Source of the DNA: Alphaproteobacteria bacterium
Lineage (GTDB): Bacteria; Pseudomonadota; Alphaproteobacteria; Micropepsales; Micropepsaceae
Assembly (NCBI GenBank): GCA_016783965.1
Contig: JADHVO010000010.1
Span: 62,001-126,000 of the forward strand
Direction of reading: 5' to 3'
Length of the DNA stretch: 64,000 bases
Shown here: piece after piece, positions 43,459 to 51,924 of the stretch
Layout of the letters: each line of letters begins with the position of its first letter
Position numbering within the stretch: the stretch's first letter is position 1
Program-made: the position numbers and the translations under genes
Notes under the pieces: model-generated
Told to the model about the DNA's origin: nothing
Databases searched by the model: none
What the model saw: the letters and a program-made list of their open reading frames with translations, nothing else

Positions 43459-43808
43459 TGATGGGCCGCGGGCGCAGCGGCCTTTGTCAGGACATTGGAC
43501 TTCACGAAGAACAGCGCGGCGATCGCAACGACATAACCGACATAGAGCGCGGCGGTGTCGCGCCAGAACGCCAGATCGAGCAGCGGCGGCAGGTGGAACG
43601 GCGCGTTGTGATCGATCATCGGCACCAGCACGAGTGCGACGGTGTGGATGACGGTGGCACCAAGCGCCGAGGCCCAGATCTGTTGCCACTTGCCCATCTG
43701 GTAGGTCGCGAAGAGCGCGATCAGCAGCCCCAGCATCGCGTTGACATGCGCAAAGCCGAGCCGAAAGAACTCCATGATCTCGTTGAGATAGTGCGTTGCC
43801 TGCGCCAT
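43455..43808 (-). CDS. Small integral membrane protein
   Basis: 117 residues with three to four predicted helices: VNAMLGLLIALFATYQMG, WASALGATVIHTVALVLVP and AALYVGYVVAIAALFFV. Ends in a His/Ala-rich tail (AAAPAAHH). Unknown family. Positioned between mccA and mccB; no clear link. Confidence 0.65.
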   Translation of the reverse strand: MAQATHYLNEIMEFFRLGFAHVNAMLGLLIALFATYQMGKWQQIWASALGATVIHTVALVLVPMIDHNAPFHLPPLLDLAFWRDTAALYVGYVVAIAALFFVKSNVLTKAAAPAAHH

Positions 43809-43901
43809 GCGTATCCCCCTGAACGATGATTAACCAATATGAGGGAGAAACGTGGCAGGTGCGTGGCGGTTCCCTCTTGCGGAACTTTTCTGTGATCGCC
43901 G

Positions 43902-44375
43902 TCAGAGGCGCCGTTTCAGCAGCGAAACCGTCTTGCCGTGCGACTCCATGCGGCCGAACTCGCGGAAGCCGCGCTTGTGGTGGAAGCGGAGCGAGCTCTC
44001 GTTGGTGAGATAGACTTCGCAAAGCAGCGCCGGGATGCGCTCGGCGCGGGCGGCGGCGGCGAGATCTTCGTACAGCTCCGATGCCAGGCCGCGGCCGCGG
44101 GCGCGTTCATGGACCGCAACGCGGTCGAGGTAGATGAAATCGCCGGCATGCGATTGCAGCGCCTGAAACACGGCGCCGCGATAGCCCGAGCCCTTGCGGA
44201 ACGCGAGCAGGAACGCCAGCACCTCGCCGTGCTCGACGACGACGCGCAGATAGCACGCCTGCGACGCGTAGAGCGCGAGGCGGTCTTCATCCATCGGACT
44301 GAGCTGCTCGACCGACGCGAGGTTCAGCGCGACGATCGCGGGCCAGTCGGACCAGGTGGCGTTGCGGAGAGTCAT
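43902..44375 (-). CDS. GNAT family N-acetyltransferase
   Basis: 157 residues of the acetyl-CoA-binding GNAT fold. The acetyl-CoA loop is ERARGRGLASELYEDLAA (R-x-x-G-x-G/A), preceded by IYLDRVAVHE, and LLCEVYLTNESSLRFHHKRGF carries the NxxSxxFH motif. Substrate not known. The N-terminus TLRNATWSDWPAIVALNL is typical. Confidence 0.85.
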   Translation of the reverse strand: MTLRNATWSDWPAIVALNLASVEQLSPMDEDRLALYASQACYLRVVVEHGEVLAFLLAFRKGSGYRGAVFQALQSHAGDFIYLDRVAVHERARGRGLASELYEDLAAAARAERIPALLCEVYLTNESSLRFHHKRGFREFGRMESHGKTVSLLKRRL

Positions 44376-44432
44376 GACGTGACGCTAGCGGCTTCATGAT
44401 AGTATTTGCACGATTTCTCGATGGATGCGGCC

Positions 44433-44663
44433 ATGCGCGTGCTGAAGTGGCGCGATGATCTCGCGGTCAAGCTGCCAAAGGAATTGGTTGAGACGCTCGG
44501 TTTGAAAGAAGGCGACGAAATTGACCTAATGATCGCGCGCGTTGCGCCAGCCGCGACGGAGCAGGAACGCCGCGAGGCGTTGGAGAGACTGAGGGAATTC
44601 AGTTGGAATTTGCCGGCGGATTTCAAATTCGACCGCGAAGACGCTCATAAGCGAGGCGATTGA
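44433..44663 (+). CDS. AbrB/MazE-type antitoxin without an adjacent toxin
   Basis: 76 residues. MRVLKWRDDLAVKLPKELVE and LGLKEGDEIDLMIARV make the swapped-hairpin DNA-binding fold; the tail EQERREALERLREFSWNLP and FDREDAHKR is the toxin-contacting segment seen in antitoxins paired with PIN-domain toxins. Normally the toxin gene overlaps the stop. Here a palindromic repeat follows within 11 bases and no PIN gene exists. ATG 44421 is an alternative start. Confidence 0.75.
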   Translation: MRVLKWRDDLAVKLPKELVETLGLKEGDEIDLMIARVAPAATEQERREALERLREFSWNLPADFKFDREDAHKRGD

Positions 44664-44673
44664 AAACTCCCAT

Positions 44674-44754
44674 CGTCATTGCCCGGCTTGTCCGGGCAAC
44701 CCAATTTCGGTGCGGCAACTAAATTGGGTCGCCCGCATGAGGCGGGCGATGACG
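44674..44754. repeat. Palindromic REP-like element with three nested hairpins
   Basis: Begins CGTCATTGCCCGG and ends CGGGCGATGACG. Contains GCCCGG-CTTGT-CCGGGC (44681-44697), a central dyad ACCCAATTT (44699-44707) / AAATTGGGT (44721-44729), and CGCCCGC ... GCGGGCG (44730-44748). Inserted directly after the antitoxin gene. Confidence 0.75.
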
Positions 44755-44802
44755 GGTCGCGGGTAGGCACGGAAACGGTAGCCGGCGACGATGGTCAGCG
44801 AA

Positions 44803-45153
44803 CTATTCAGCACTGTTCCTACTAGAATGATAATCCGAGTGCGGCACAAGGTTAGGAAATTCGACGGCCACAAAAAATGCACCTCCAACAACAAGAAATC
44901 CGGCGGCGCAGGAAACATGAAAGGCTATCGCCCACGGCAACATCCTAGCGCGGAAATAGCGCCCTTCGTCGCTAAGCGTTGCATCAGCCAGGAACCACAT
45001 AGGATTCAATCGAACGGAGTCGGTCGCAGCGTCTGTGCGGTTGGCATTCATCGAACGCCAGAAGCCGACCCACCGAAACCAGGAGATCACGGCCAATATC
45101 CAGCACAACAGGAAAGAAGCGAATGCGCTCCAAAAGATGACGTGCCAAGCCAT
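44803..45153 (-). CDS. Small membrane protein downstream of mccB
   Basis: 116 residues. Helix 1 is VIFWSAFASFLLCWILAVIS and helix 2 is WAIAFHVSCAAGFLVVGGAF, with a charged central loop (FWRSMNANRTDAATDSVRL). No family recognised. It starts 11 bases past the mccB stop and is probably in the same transcript. Confidence 0.6.
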   Translation of the reverse strand: MAWHVIFWSAFASFLLCWILAVISWFRWVGFWRSMNANRTDAATDSVRLNPMWFLADATLSDEGRYFRARMLPWAIAFHVSCAAGFLVVGGAFFVAVEFPNLVPHSDYHSSRNSAE

Positions 45154-45164
45154 CGCGGTCAGTC

Positions 45165-46757
45165 TCACATCCTGAACACGCCGAACTTGGTCGGTTCGAT
45201 CGGGGCGTTGAGGCAGGCGCTGAAGGCTAGTGCGAGGACTCGGCGGGTGTCGGCTGGGGCGATGATGCCGTCGTCCCAGAGGCGGGCGGTGGCGTAGTAG
45301 GGGTTGCCTTCGGCTTCGAAACGTTCGCGGATCGGTTTCTTGAAGGCTTCGGCCTGTTCGGGCGTCCATTTGTCGGCATCGCGGTTGACGGTGGCGAGGA
45401 CCGACGCAGCCTGTTCTCCGCCCATGACCGAGATGCGCGAGTTCGGCCAGCTGAACATGAAGCGCGGCGAGTAGGCGCGGCCGCACATGCCGTAATTGCC
45501 GGCGCCGTAGCTGCCGCCGATCACCAGCGTGATCTTGGGCACCTGGGCGCAGGCGACGGCGGTCACCATTTTTGCTCCGTCCTTGGCGATGCCCCCGGCC
45601 TCGTATTTCTGGCCGACCATGAAGCCCGCGATGTTCTGGAGGAACAGGAGCGGGATGCGGCGCTGGCAGCACAGCTCGATGAAGTGCGCCGCCTTCAGCG
45701 CGCTTTCGCTGAACAGGATGCCGTTGTTGGCGATAATCCCGACGGGGATGCCTTCGAGCCTCGCGAAGCCGGTGACGATGGTGGTGCCGTAGAGTTTCTT
45801 GAACTCGTCGAACTCGCTGCCATCGACCAGGCGGGCGATGACCTCGCGCACGTCGTATTGCGTGGCGAGGCTGGGCGGGACGATGCCGTTGAGTTCGGCC
45901 GTGTCGAACGCGGGCGGGCGCGCCTCGCCGAGCGGAATGTCGGGCTGCTTCTTCGTGTTCAGGCCAGCGACGATGTGGCGGACGATCGCGAGCGCGTGCA
46001 GGTCGTCGTTCGCCATGTGGTCGGCGACGCCGGAGTGGCGCGTGTGGACGTCGGCGCCGCCGAGGTCCTCGGCGCTGACGACTTCACCGGTCGCCGCCTT
46101 CACCAGCGGCGGGCCGCCGAGGAAGATGGTGCCCTGCCCTTTGACGATGATGGTCTCGTCGCTCATCGCCGGGACGTAGGCGCCGCCCGCGGTGCAGGAG
46201 CCCATCACGCTCGCGATCTGCGCGATGCCGGCGGCCGACATGTTCGCCTGGTTGAAGAAGATGCGGCCGAAGTGCTCGCGGTCGGGGAATATTTCGGCCT
46301 GATTCGGCAGGTTCGCGCCGCCGGAGTCGACGAGATAGATGCACGGCAGGCGGTTCTGCTGCGCGATCTCCTGCGCGCGCAGGTGCTTCTTCACGGTGAC
46401 GGGATAGTAGGTGCCGCCCTTGATCGTCGCGTCGTTGCAGACAATGACGCATTCGCGCCCGCTGACGCGGCCGATGCCGGTGATGATGCCGGCGGCGTGG
46501 ATGTCGCCGTCATACATGCCGAAGGCGGCGAGCGGCGATAGTTCGAGGAAGGGCGAGCCGGGATCGAGCAGGCGCTCGACCCGCTCGCGCGGGAGCAGCT
46601 TGCCACGTTCGGTGTGACGCTTGCGGGAACGCTCGTCGCCGCCGAGGGAGGCGGTTGCCTGGCGGGCGCGCAACTCATCGACCAGCGCGGCCATGCCGGC
46701 GGCGTTTGCCTTGAACGTGGCGCTGGCGGGCGACAGCGCAGATTTGAGGACGGTCAT
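45165..46757 (-). CDS. mccB: Methylcrotonyl-CoA carboxylase carboxyltransferase subunit
   Basis: 530 residues, the acetyl-CoA carboxyltransferase-like beta subunit. [20 protein letters not shown] at the N-terminus, [20 protein letters not shown] and [20 protein letters not shown] (oxyanion and CoA regions) are the MCC/GCC signature; [14 protein letters not shown] follows. Start ATG 46757. Works with mccA, 2.2 kb away on the same strand, to carboxylate methylcrotonyl-CoA in leucine degradation. Confidence 0.93.
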   Translation of the reverse strand: MTVLKSALSPASATFKANAAGMAALVDELRARQATASLGGDERSRKRHTERGKLLPRERVERLLDPGSPFLELSPLAAFGMYDGDIHAAGIITGIGRVSGRECVIVCNDATIKGGTYYPVTVKKHLRAQEIAQQNRLPCIYLVDSGGANLPNQAEIFPDREHFGRIFFNQANMSAAGIAQIASVMGSCTAGGAYVPAMSDETIIVKGQGTIFLGGPPLVKAATGEVVSAEDLGGADVHTRHSGVADHMANDDLHALAIVRHIVAGLNTKKQPDIPLGEARPPAFDTAELNGIVPPSLATQYDVREVIARLVDGSEFDEFKKLYGTTIVTGFARLEGIPVGIIANNGILFSESALKAAHFIELCCQRRIPLLFLQNIAGFMVGQKYEAGGIAKDGAKMVTAVACAQVPKITLVIGGSYGAGNYGMCGRAYSPRFMFSWPNSRISVMGGEQAASVLATVNRDADKWTPEQAEAFKKPIRERFEAEGNPYYATARLWDDGIIAPADTRRVLALAFSACLNAPIEPTKFGVFRM

Positions 46758-46814
46758 GGACCGCGCATATCGGCCAAATGGGCCGGCGGCAAGCGAACTG
46801 CCGGCTAGAAAATA

Positions 46815-46850
46815 CATCAAATAGAATTGACTCATCGAATTGGATTGATG
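46815..46850. promoter_or_regulatory. Candidate ArsR operator
   Basis: CATCAA (46815-46820) and TTGATG (46845-46850) form an inverted repeat around an AT-rich centre that contains two GAATTG copies (46824-46829 and 46837-46842). It lies immediately before the ArsR::ArsC fusion start at 46863, the usual position for autoregulation. Also near the mccB start. Confidence 0.5.
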
Positions 46851-46862
46851 CATTGTCCCTGT

Positions 46863-47648
46863 ATGAGTTCTACGAGCCTGCCCGTCTCGCCGCCGGAATT
46901 CCTGCAACTGGCAGGGCATCCGTTGCGCTGGCAGCTGTTGAGCGAGTTGGCGCGGAGCGATCGCGTCGTCAGCGAGCTGACCGATCTGGTCGGCGAAACG
47001 CAGAACCTCGTGTCGTATCACCTCGGCAAGCTGCGCGACGCGCGGCTGGTGTCGGCGCGGCGCAGCTCGGCGGACCGGCGCGACACCTACTATGCGCTGG
47101 ACCTGATGCGCATCGGCAGCTTGTTGTCGGACACCGGGACGGCGCTGCATCCCGGATTGCGCCTTGCGCCGGTCGCGGATCGCGGAGGACCAAAGAAGCC
47201 GGTGCGAGTGCTGTTCCTTTGCACCGGCAACAGTGCGCGCTCGCAGATGGCCGAGGTACTGGCCAAGACGTTGTCGGGCGGCGCGATCGAAGCGTTCAGC
47301 GCGGGCAGCGAGCCCAAACCTCTGCATCCCAACGCGGTGCGGGCAATGCGCGAAGGATATGACCTCGACCTGAGCGGGCGGGCTTCCCAGCATTTCGACG
47401 TATTTGCGAGCGAGCGGTTCGACTGGGTGATCAGCCTGTGCGATCGCGTGCGCGAGGTGTGCCCGGAATTTCCCGGTCATCCCGAAGTCGTGCACTGGAG
47501 CATCGCCAACCCGGTCACCGGCGAGCCCGACGACGTGACGTATCCGCTTTTTCGGCAAGTGTCGGCAGAGCTGGCGACCCGCATCGGGTTCCTGCTCGCG
47601 CTGCTCAACGATCGAATCTCACAGGGAGAGCCCCATGGCAGACAATGA
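46863..47648 (+). CDS. ArsR winged-helix repressor fused to arsenate reductase-like phosphatase
   Basis: 261 residues, two domains in one chain. Residues ~1-100 are an ArsR winged helix ([34 protein letters not shown]). Residues ~115-255 are a low-molecular-weight phosphatase/ArsC domain whose P-loop CTGNSARSQ has Cys120 and Arg126, plus [12 protein letters not shown] with redox Cys. This suggests that arsenate reduction and transcriptional control are combined. The start of the next gene overlaps its last 14 bases. First gene of a five-gene operon ending in chrA. Confidence 0.88.
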   Translation: MSSTSLPVSPPEFLQLAGHPLRWQLLSELARSDRVVSELTDLVGETQNLVSYHLGKLRDARLVSARRSSADRRDTYYALDLMRIGSLLSDTGTALHPGLRLAPVADRGGPKKPVRVLFLCTGNSARSQMAEVLAKTLSGGAIEAFSAGSEPKPLHPNAVRAMREGYDLDLSGRASQHFDVFASERFDWVISLCDRVREVCPEFPGHPEVVHWSIANPVTGEPDDVTYPLFRQVSAELATRIGFLLALLNDRISQGEPHGRQ

Positions 47649-48033
47649 GATGGTCAGCGTCCGCTACATCGTCGACGACGTGCCGAAGGCGCTCGAGTTC
47701 TACACCAGGTTGCTCGGCTTCGAGGTGCTGACAAATTTCGGGACCGCCTTCGCAGATGTCGCGCGCGGCAGGCTGCGGCTGCTGCTGAGCGGGCCGCAAA
47801 GCTCCGCCGCGCGTCCGATGCCGGACGGTGCGAAGCCCGTGCCCGGCGGCTGGAACCGCATCCACCTGATCGTCGACGACATCGAAGCCGAGGTCGCACG
47901 GCTGCGCGCTGCCGGAGCGCCGTTCCGGAACGACATTCTCTCTGGACCGGGCGGCAAGCAGGTTCTCATTCAGGACCCATCCGGCAACATGGTCGAGCTG
48001 TTCCAGCCGGCTGCGACGCTCGGCACGCCGTAG
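47635..48033 (+). CDS. VOC family protein (glyoxalase/dioxygenase fold), copy 1
   Basis: 132 residues. MVSVRYIVDDVPKALEFYTR, WNRIHLIVDDIEAEVARLRA and PSGNMVELFQ make the paired beta-alpha-beta metal-binding modules of the vicinal oxygen chelate fold, with His (IHLIVDD) and Glu (VELF) as likely ligands. In ars operons such proteins can be C-As lyases (ArsI) or thiol-metalloid enzymes, but the three-Cys feature of ArsI is absent. Overlaps the fusion gene. Confidence 0.82.
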   Translation: MADNEMVSVRYIVDDVPKALEFYTRLLGFEVLTNFGTAFADVARGRLRLLLSGPQSSAARPMPDGAKPVPGGWNRIHLIVDDIEAEVARLRAAGAPFRNDILSGPGGKQVLIQDPSGNMVELFQPAATLGTP

Positions 48034-48042
48034 GAGGCGAAG

Positions 48043-48399
48043 ATGAGCAAAGCGCCGGTCCTGGACCACATTGCCTTCACCGTGCCCGATCTCGATGCAC
48101 TGATCGAGCGGCTGACGAATGCGTTCGGCATGGTGGTTGAAACCCACGCGGGCAATTTCACCGTCGTTGTCGATACGGCGTCGGGATTGAAGTTCGAGCT
48201 GGGCAAGTCGGGTGACGCCGGAGTTCACTTTCGTCACCTGGGCTTTCGTGCCGACGAGCTGGACAGCGCGCACGCGTCGCTGGCCGATGCGGGCATGCAG
48301 GTGAGCCAGCCGCCACACCGCCGCGACTTCGCTCGCATGCACACGTCGTTCCTGAAGCAGAGCGACGGTTTCGAGATCCAGCTCGTCAAGTACGACTGA
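48043..48399 (+). CDS. VOC family protein, copy 2
   Basis: 118 residues. LDHIAFTVPDLDALIERLTN, VHFRHLGFRADELDSAHASL and DGFEIQLVKYD match a single VOC chain with His and Glu metal ligands. Only distantly similar to copy 1. Nine bases downstream of copy 1 with its own ribosome site (AGGAGGCGAAG). Confidence 0.8.
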   Translation: MSKAPVLDHIAFTVPDLDALIERLTNAFGMVVETHAGNFTVVVDTASGLKFELGKSGDAGVHFRHLGFRADELDSAHASLADAGMQVSQPPHRRDFARMHTSFLKQSDGFEIQLVKYD

Positions 48400-48417
48400 A
48401 CACGCTCGGAGAACACC

Positions 48418-48831
48418 ATGGCCATTCATTTGGACCAACCCGTCGCTTCGCGTGAATCCGGGCCGTGGTGGAGGGTCGTCACGATCGTCCTCGTCGCCGC
48501 CATTTTCATGCAGGCGGTCTTCGCCGGCGCGATGCTGTCGGGTTTCGATTGGGCCCGCGCGGCGCATGCGGCGAACGGAGGGCTCGTGGTTGTGGCCACG
48601 GCCGCGGCGGCGCTTGGAGCTTTCGTCACGCTACGGCGCGTTCCGAACGGCTGGAGATTTGCGCTGGTTTTGCTCGGACTGGCGGTCGCGGTCTTTGCGC
48701 AGTTTGCACTGGGCAGGATGGCGGCGAAGGGCGAGAACCTCATGTGGGTTCATGTTCCGCTCGGCGTGATGCTGGTTGGCCTTGCTGGACAGGCCGTGGC
48801 GGGCGCGCGCAAACTCGGCGGGGAAAGGTGA
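48418..48831 (+). CDS. DUF6220-like small membrane protein
   Basis: 137 residues with four helices: VTIVLVAAIFMQAVFAGAML, GLVVVATAAAALGAFVTL, FALVLLGLAVAVFAQFALG and VPLGVMLVGLAGQAVAGA. Histidines in AAHAANG and WVHVPLG lie in helices, as in haem-binding four-helix proteins, so a cytochrome-like role is possible. The family is poorly characterised. GTGA-coupled to chrA. Confidence 0.65.
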   Translation: MAIHLDQPVASRESGPWWRVVTIVLVAAIFMQAVFAGAMLSGFDWARAAHAANGGLVVVATAAAALGAFVTLRRVPNGWRFALVLLGLAVAVFAQFALGRMAAKGENLMWVHVPLGVMLVGLAGQAVAGARKLGGER

Positions 48832-50009
48832 GCGGTAGTGCGCGCGAGGTCTTTGCCGCGTTCCTGAAGCTTGGGCTGACGTCGTTCGGGGGACCGATCG
48901 CGCATCTTGGCTATTTTCGCGAGGCGTTCGTGGTGCGCCGCCGGTGGCTGGACGAGTCCGCGTTTGCGGAGCTGGTGAGCCTGTGTCAGTTCCTGCCGGG
49001 ACCGTCTTCGAGCCAGGTCGGGTTTGCGATCGGTTGGCTGCGCGCCGGGCCGTTCGGCGCGCTGGCAGCGTGGACGGCGTTCACCCTGCCCTCTGCCCTC
49101 TTGATGACGGCGATTGCCCTGAGCGCGACGGCGCTGCATGGCGGCGTCACCGGTGGACTCGTGCATGGGCTGAAGCTCGTTGCGGTTGCGGTGGTGGCGC
49201 AGGCCGTGTTCGGTATGGCGCGGACGCTGACGCCGGATGCGCGGCGCGCAGGTATCGCGCTGCTTGCCGCCGGCATCGTTGTCTTCGCGGGCGCGTTTGC
49301 CGGGCAGATTGCAGCCATCGCGATAGGTGTCGCGCTGGGCCTCCTGCTTTGCCGTGAGCAGAGCGCTGCGCCATCGCCCGCGGCGGTGCTGAACATCTCG
49401 CGGCGCGCCGGATTGGTCGCGGGCGTCGTATTCGTGGCGGTGCTAGCGGGAGGGCCGCTGCTGGCTGTCGCGGCAGGCGATCCGGCGCTGGCGCATTTCA
49501 ATGCGTTCTACCGCTCCGGCGCGCTGGTGTTCGGCGGCGGCCACGTCGTGCTTCCGTTGCTGCAACAGGCCGTGGTCGCGCCGGGATGGATCAGCCAGGA
49601 CTCGTTTCTCGCGGGCTATGGTGCGGCGCAGGCGTTACCGGGTCCGCTCTTCACCTTCGCGGCCTATCTCGGCGCGGCGCTGCAGCAGCCGCCGAACGGC
49701 GTCGCCGGCGCCGCGCTGGCCCTTGCCGCCATATTCCTGCCGGGGATTCTGGCATTGATCGCGGTCCTGCCGTTCTGGAACTGGCTGCGCGCGCATCCGG
49801 CCGCGCAGGCGGCGATCGCGGGGGCGAATGCGGCCGTCGTCGGCATCCTCGGGGCGGCGCTGTACGATCCGATCTGGACAAGTGCCGTGCACAGCAAGCG
49901 CGATGCCCTTGGCGCTGCTATCGGATTCACGCTGCTCACGGCTTTCCGCGCACCGCCGGTCGTCGTGGTCGCGCTCGGCGCAGCGTATGGCTTGCTATTG
50001 AGTTACTGA
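48828..50009 (+). CDS. chrA: Chromate transporter ChrA
   Basis: 393 residues, two homologous CHR domains. The N-terminal half has GLTSFGGPIAHLGYFREAFV and SLCQFLPGPSSSQVG; the C-terminal half has LVFGGGHVVLPLLQQ and AAQALPGPLFTFAAYLG. These GGP/GGGH and PGP motifs are characteristic. It exports chromate by an anion/proton-linked mechanism. Starts at GTG 48828. Association with an ArsR::ArsC gene suggests oxyanion resistance. Confidence 0.9.
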   Translation: MSGSAREVFAAFLKLGLTSFGGPIAHLGYFREAFVVRRRWLDESAFAELVSLCQFLPGPSSSQVGFAIGWLRAGPFGALAAWTAFTLPSALLMTAIALSATALHGGVTGGLVHGLKLVAVAVVAQAVFGMARTLTPDARRAGIALLAAGIVVFAGAFAGQIAAIAIGVALGLLLCREQSAAPSPAAVLNISRRAGLVAGVVFVAVLAGGPLLAVAAGDPALAHFNAFYRSGALVFGGGHVVLPLLQQAVVAPGWISQDSFLAGYGAAQALPGPLFTFAAYLGAALQQPPNGVAGAALALAAIFLPGILALIAVLPFWNWLRAHPAAQAAIAGANAAVVGILGAALYDPIWTSAVHSKRDALGAAIGFTLLTAFRAPPVVVVALGAAYGLLLSY

Positions 50010-50096
50010 ACCGGAGCCAGCTGAGCGTTGGCGTTGTTACGCAGGCGGCGTGGACCAGGCAGCATCAACCAGGCGGACGATCCGTCCAAGAAATAG

Positions 50097-50170
50097 TTAG
50101 AAGCGTTCGACTGCATCGGCGGTGCCTTCGCCGCCGTCGCTGCAAACGCGGCGATACCGCGGGTCTTGCT
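50097..50170 (-). pseudogene. 3'-terminal relic of a thiolase gene
   Basis: On the minus strand this stretch reads KTRGIAAF, then after one frameshift CSDGGEGTADAVERF and a TAA stop (50097-50099). The intact thiolase at 52943-54124 ends KTRGVAALCIGGGEATAVAVERL. The nucleotide sequence near ACCGCGGGTCTTGC is almost identical in both. It is a decayed, frameshifted end of a second thiolase copy next to a gap of 183 bases. No other part of the gene remains. Confidence 0.7.
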
Positions 50171-50192
50171 GCGGTTTGCCCGGTGGGAAGTG

Positions 50193-51077
50193 CTACGACC
50201 GCGGCCGGATCCCATGCGGTTTGCGCCGCCTGGGCTTCGTGCCGGTGTCGGCCTTCGGCCCGGCGTGGAGAAGCACCTTGATCTTCGCGGCGTCGGCATC
50301 GGTGATCGGCGTATAGACGCAAAAGCCGAGGTCGGGACGGCCGTCCACCGCGAAGGACGACAACTCCAGCGCGATCTCGCCGACGATAGGGTGGTGCATT
50401 ACCTTTCCGCCATCGCCCGAACGACCTACCTCGTTGTCGTTCCAAATCGCGGCGAACTCCGGACTTGTGCGAGACAACTCGTCCACCAGCGTGCGCACTT
50501 CCTGCGTGGCGCCGGAGCGTGCGGCATCCATGCGGAACGCGGCGACCACGAAGCGTGCCATCTTCACCCAACCCGGTTTTCCTTTGTGCGGTTGTGACGG
50601 ATGAAACATCATGCGCAGGATGTTGCGCTGCTCCTGCGGCAATCGGCCATAATCGGTGAGCACGCAGGCGGCGGCCTTGTTCCACGCGACAACGTCCCAT
50701 GTCGGCGTCTTGATGAACGCAGGATAGATTTCGAGCGCGTCGAGGATGCGCTGCAAGCGCGGTGTGACGCCTTCCGGCGCGCGATACTTCACATCGGGCG
50801 GTCGGCCGAGGCCCAGCAGGAAGATGTGCTCTCGCTCGACATCGGTGAGCATCATCGCGCGCGCGATGCGGTCCAGCACATCGGCAGACGGCGCGCCGCC
50901 ACGGCCTTGCTCCAGCCAAGTGTACCACGTGGCGCTGACATGCGCGCGCTGGGCCACTTCCTCGCGGCGCAAACCCGGCGTGCGGCGCCGCGAAAGCGGA
51001 AAGCCGAACGCGGCTGGATCCAGCTTGGCGCGGCGATCCCTGAGATAAGCGCCCAGCGCGCTTTCGATGGCGACCAT
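50193..51077 (-). CDS. XRE-family transcriptional regulator with MmyB-like ligand domain
   Basis: 294 residues. N-terminal helix-turn-helix (~residues 5-80) with RRTPGLRREEVAQRAHVSATWYTWLEQGR, the typical MmyB start; the rest (IYPAFIKTPTWDVVAWNKAAA and ILRMMFHP) is the PAS-like MmyB ligand domain, suggested to bind a fatty-acid-like molecule. Diverges from an SDR gene; a palindrome pair lies between them. Confidence 0.88.
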   Translation of the reverse strand: MVAIESALGAYLRDRRAKLDPAAFGFPLSRRRTPGLRREEVAQRAHVSATWYTWLEQGRGGAPSADVLDRIARAMMLTDVEREHIFLLGLGRPPDVKYRAPEGVTPRLQRILDALEIYPAFIKTPTWDVVAWNKAAACVLTDYGRLPQEQRNILRMMFHPSQPHKGKPGWVKMARFVVAAFRMDAARSGATQEVRTLVDELSRTSPEFAAIWNDNEVGRSGDGGKVMHHPIVGEIALELSSFAVDGRPDLGFCVYTPITDADAAKIKVLLHAGPKADTGTKPRRRKPHGIRPRS

Positions 51078-51096
51078 AGTTTCACCCAGTTAGAAA

Positions 51097-51132
51097 TTAT
51101 ACCAGTATAAACTTACATCTTTACCAGCATAA
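51097..51132. promoter_or_regulatory. Paired palindromic operators between regulator and SDR
   Basis: TTATAC-CA-GTATAA (51097-51110) is a perfect 14-base palindrome. A second site CTTTACCAGCATAA (51119-51132) matches it at 11 of 14 positions. They are spaced 22 bases, i.e. two turns of the helix, and lie in the 98-base divergent gap. Expected target of the MmyB-like regulator. Confidence 0.7.
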
Positions 51133-51175
51133 CATGCTGCGCGAAAAAACCCATCTCTTCGAACGGAGCTTCGCG

Positions 51176-51895
51176 ATGTCTCTTCGGAATGAAAACGTGC
51201 TGGTGATCGGCGGCGGGTCTGGTATCGGCTTCGGCATCGCGCAGGGTGCGGCGGCCGAGGGCGCGAATGTGATGATCGCTTCGCGGAATGCCGAGAAGAT
51301 AGCAGAAAAGGCGAAGAGCATCGGTGGAACATCCGCTGTCCTCGATGTGAGCGAGGAAGCGAACATCGCCGCATTCTTCAAGCAGCACACCAAGTTCGAT
51401 CACATCGCGTTCACCGCGGGCGATACGGACGGCCTCGGTATGGGTCTGCTCAGCGATCTGGATCTCAAGCAGGCGGCACAAAGATTCAATACGCGCTTTT
51501 GGGGCGCGGTTGCCGTTGCCAAGCACGGCGCGATGCATCTACCGGCGGGCGGTTCGTACACCTTCACCAACGGCATGCTGGCGCACCGGCCGCTGAAAGG
51601 CATGCCCATCGTTTCGGCCAGCGCGATGGCGGCGGAAGGTCTGGCGCTTGGTCTCGCCGTCGATCTGGCACCTGTGCGCGTAAACTGCGTCTGCCCCGGC
51701 CTGATCGAAACCGAATTGTTTAGCCGGTACGGCGAGGCTCGCCATGAAATGCTGAAGGCGATGACACTGAAGCAGTTGATCCAGCGTCCGGGCACGCCAG
51801 CCGAGGCTGCAGAAACCTATCTCACTTGCATGCGCAACACCTTCATGACCGGGCAAATTCTCAAGGTCGAAGGTGGCATCGCGCTCGCCAACTAA
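51176..51895 (+). CDS. Atypical SDR family protein lacking the Tyr-Lys catalytic pair
   Basis: 239 residues. The nucleotide loop VIGGGSGIGFGIA and the SDR-type PVRVNCVCPGLIETELF are preserved. The usual YxxxK is replaced by VSASAMAAEGLALG, so neither catalytic Tyr nor Lys is present. This occurs in a subgroup of SDR proteins annotated only by homology. ATG 51176 follows GGAG. Followed by another Rossmann protein; transcribed away from the regulator. Confidence 0.82.
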   Translation: MSLRNENVLVIGGGSGIGFGIAQGAAAEGANVMIASRNAEKIAEKAKSIGGTSAVLDVSEEANIAAFFKQHTKFDHIAFTAGDTDGLGMGLLSDLDLKQAAQRFNTRFWGAVAVAKHGAMHLPAGGSYTFTNGMLAHRPLKGMPIVSASAMAAEGLALGLAVDLAPVRVNCVCPGLIETELFSRYGEARHEMLKAMTLKQLIQRPGTPAEAAETYLTCMRNTFMTGQILKVEGGIALAN

Positions 51896-51924
51896 TCGTT
51901 GTCCTAACGAGAAGGAGACTTAAC

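Noticed and set aside
47635..48033. ArsI C-As lyase assignment for VOC copy 1
   Set aside because: The thiol-rich arsenic-binding cysteines of ArsI are missing; only the fold and operon position fit.
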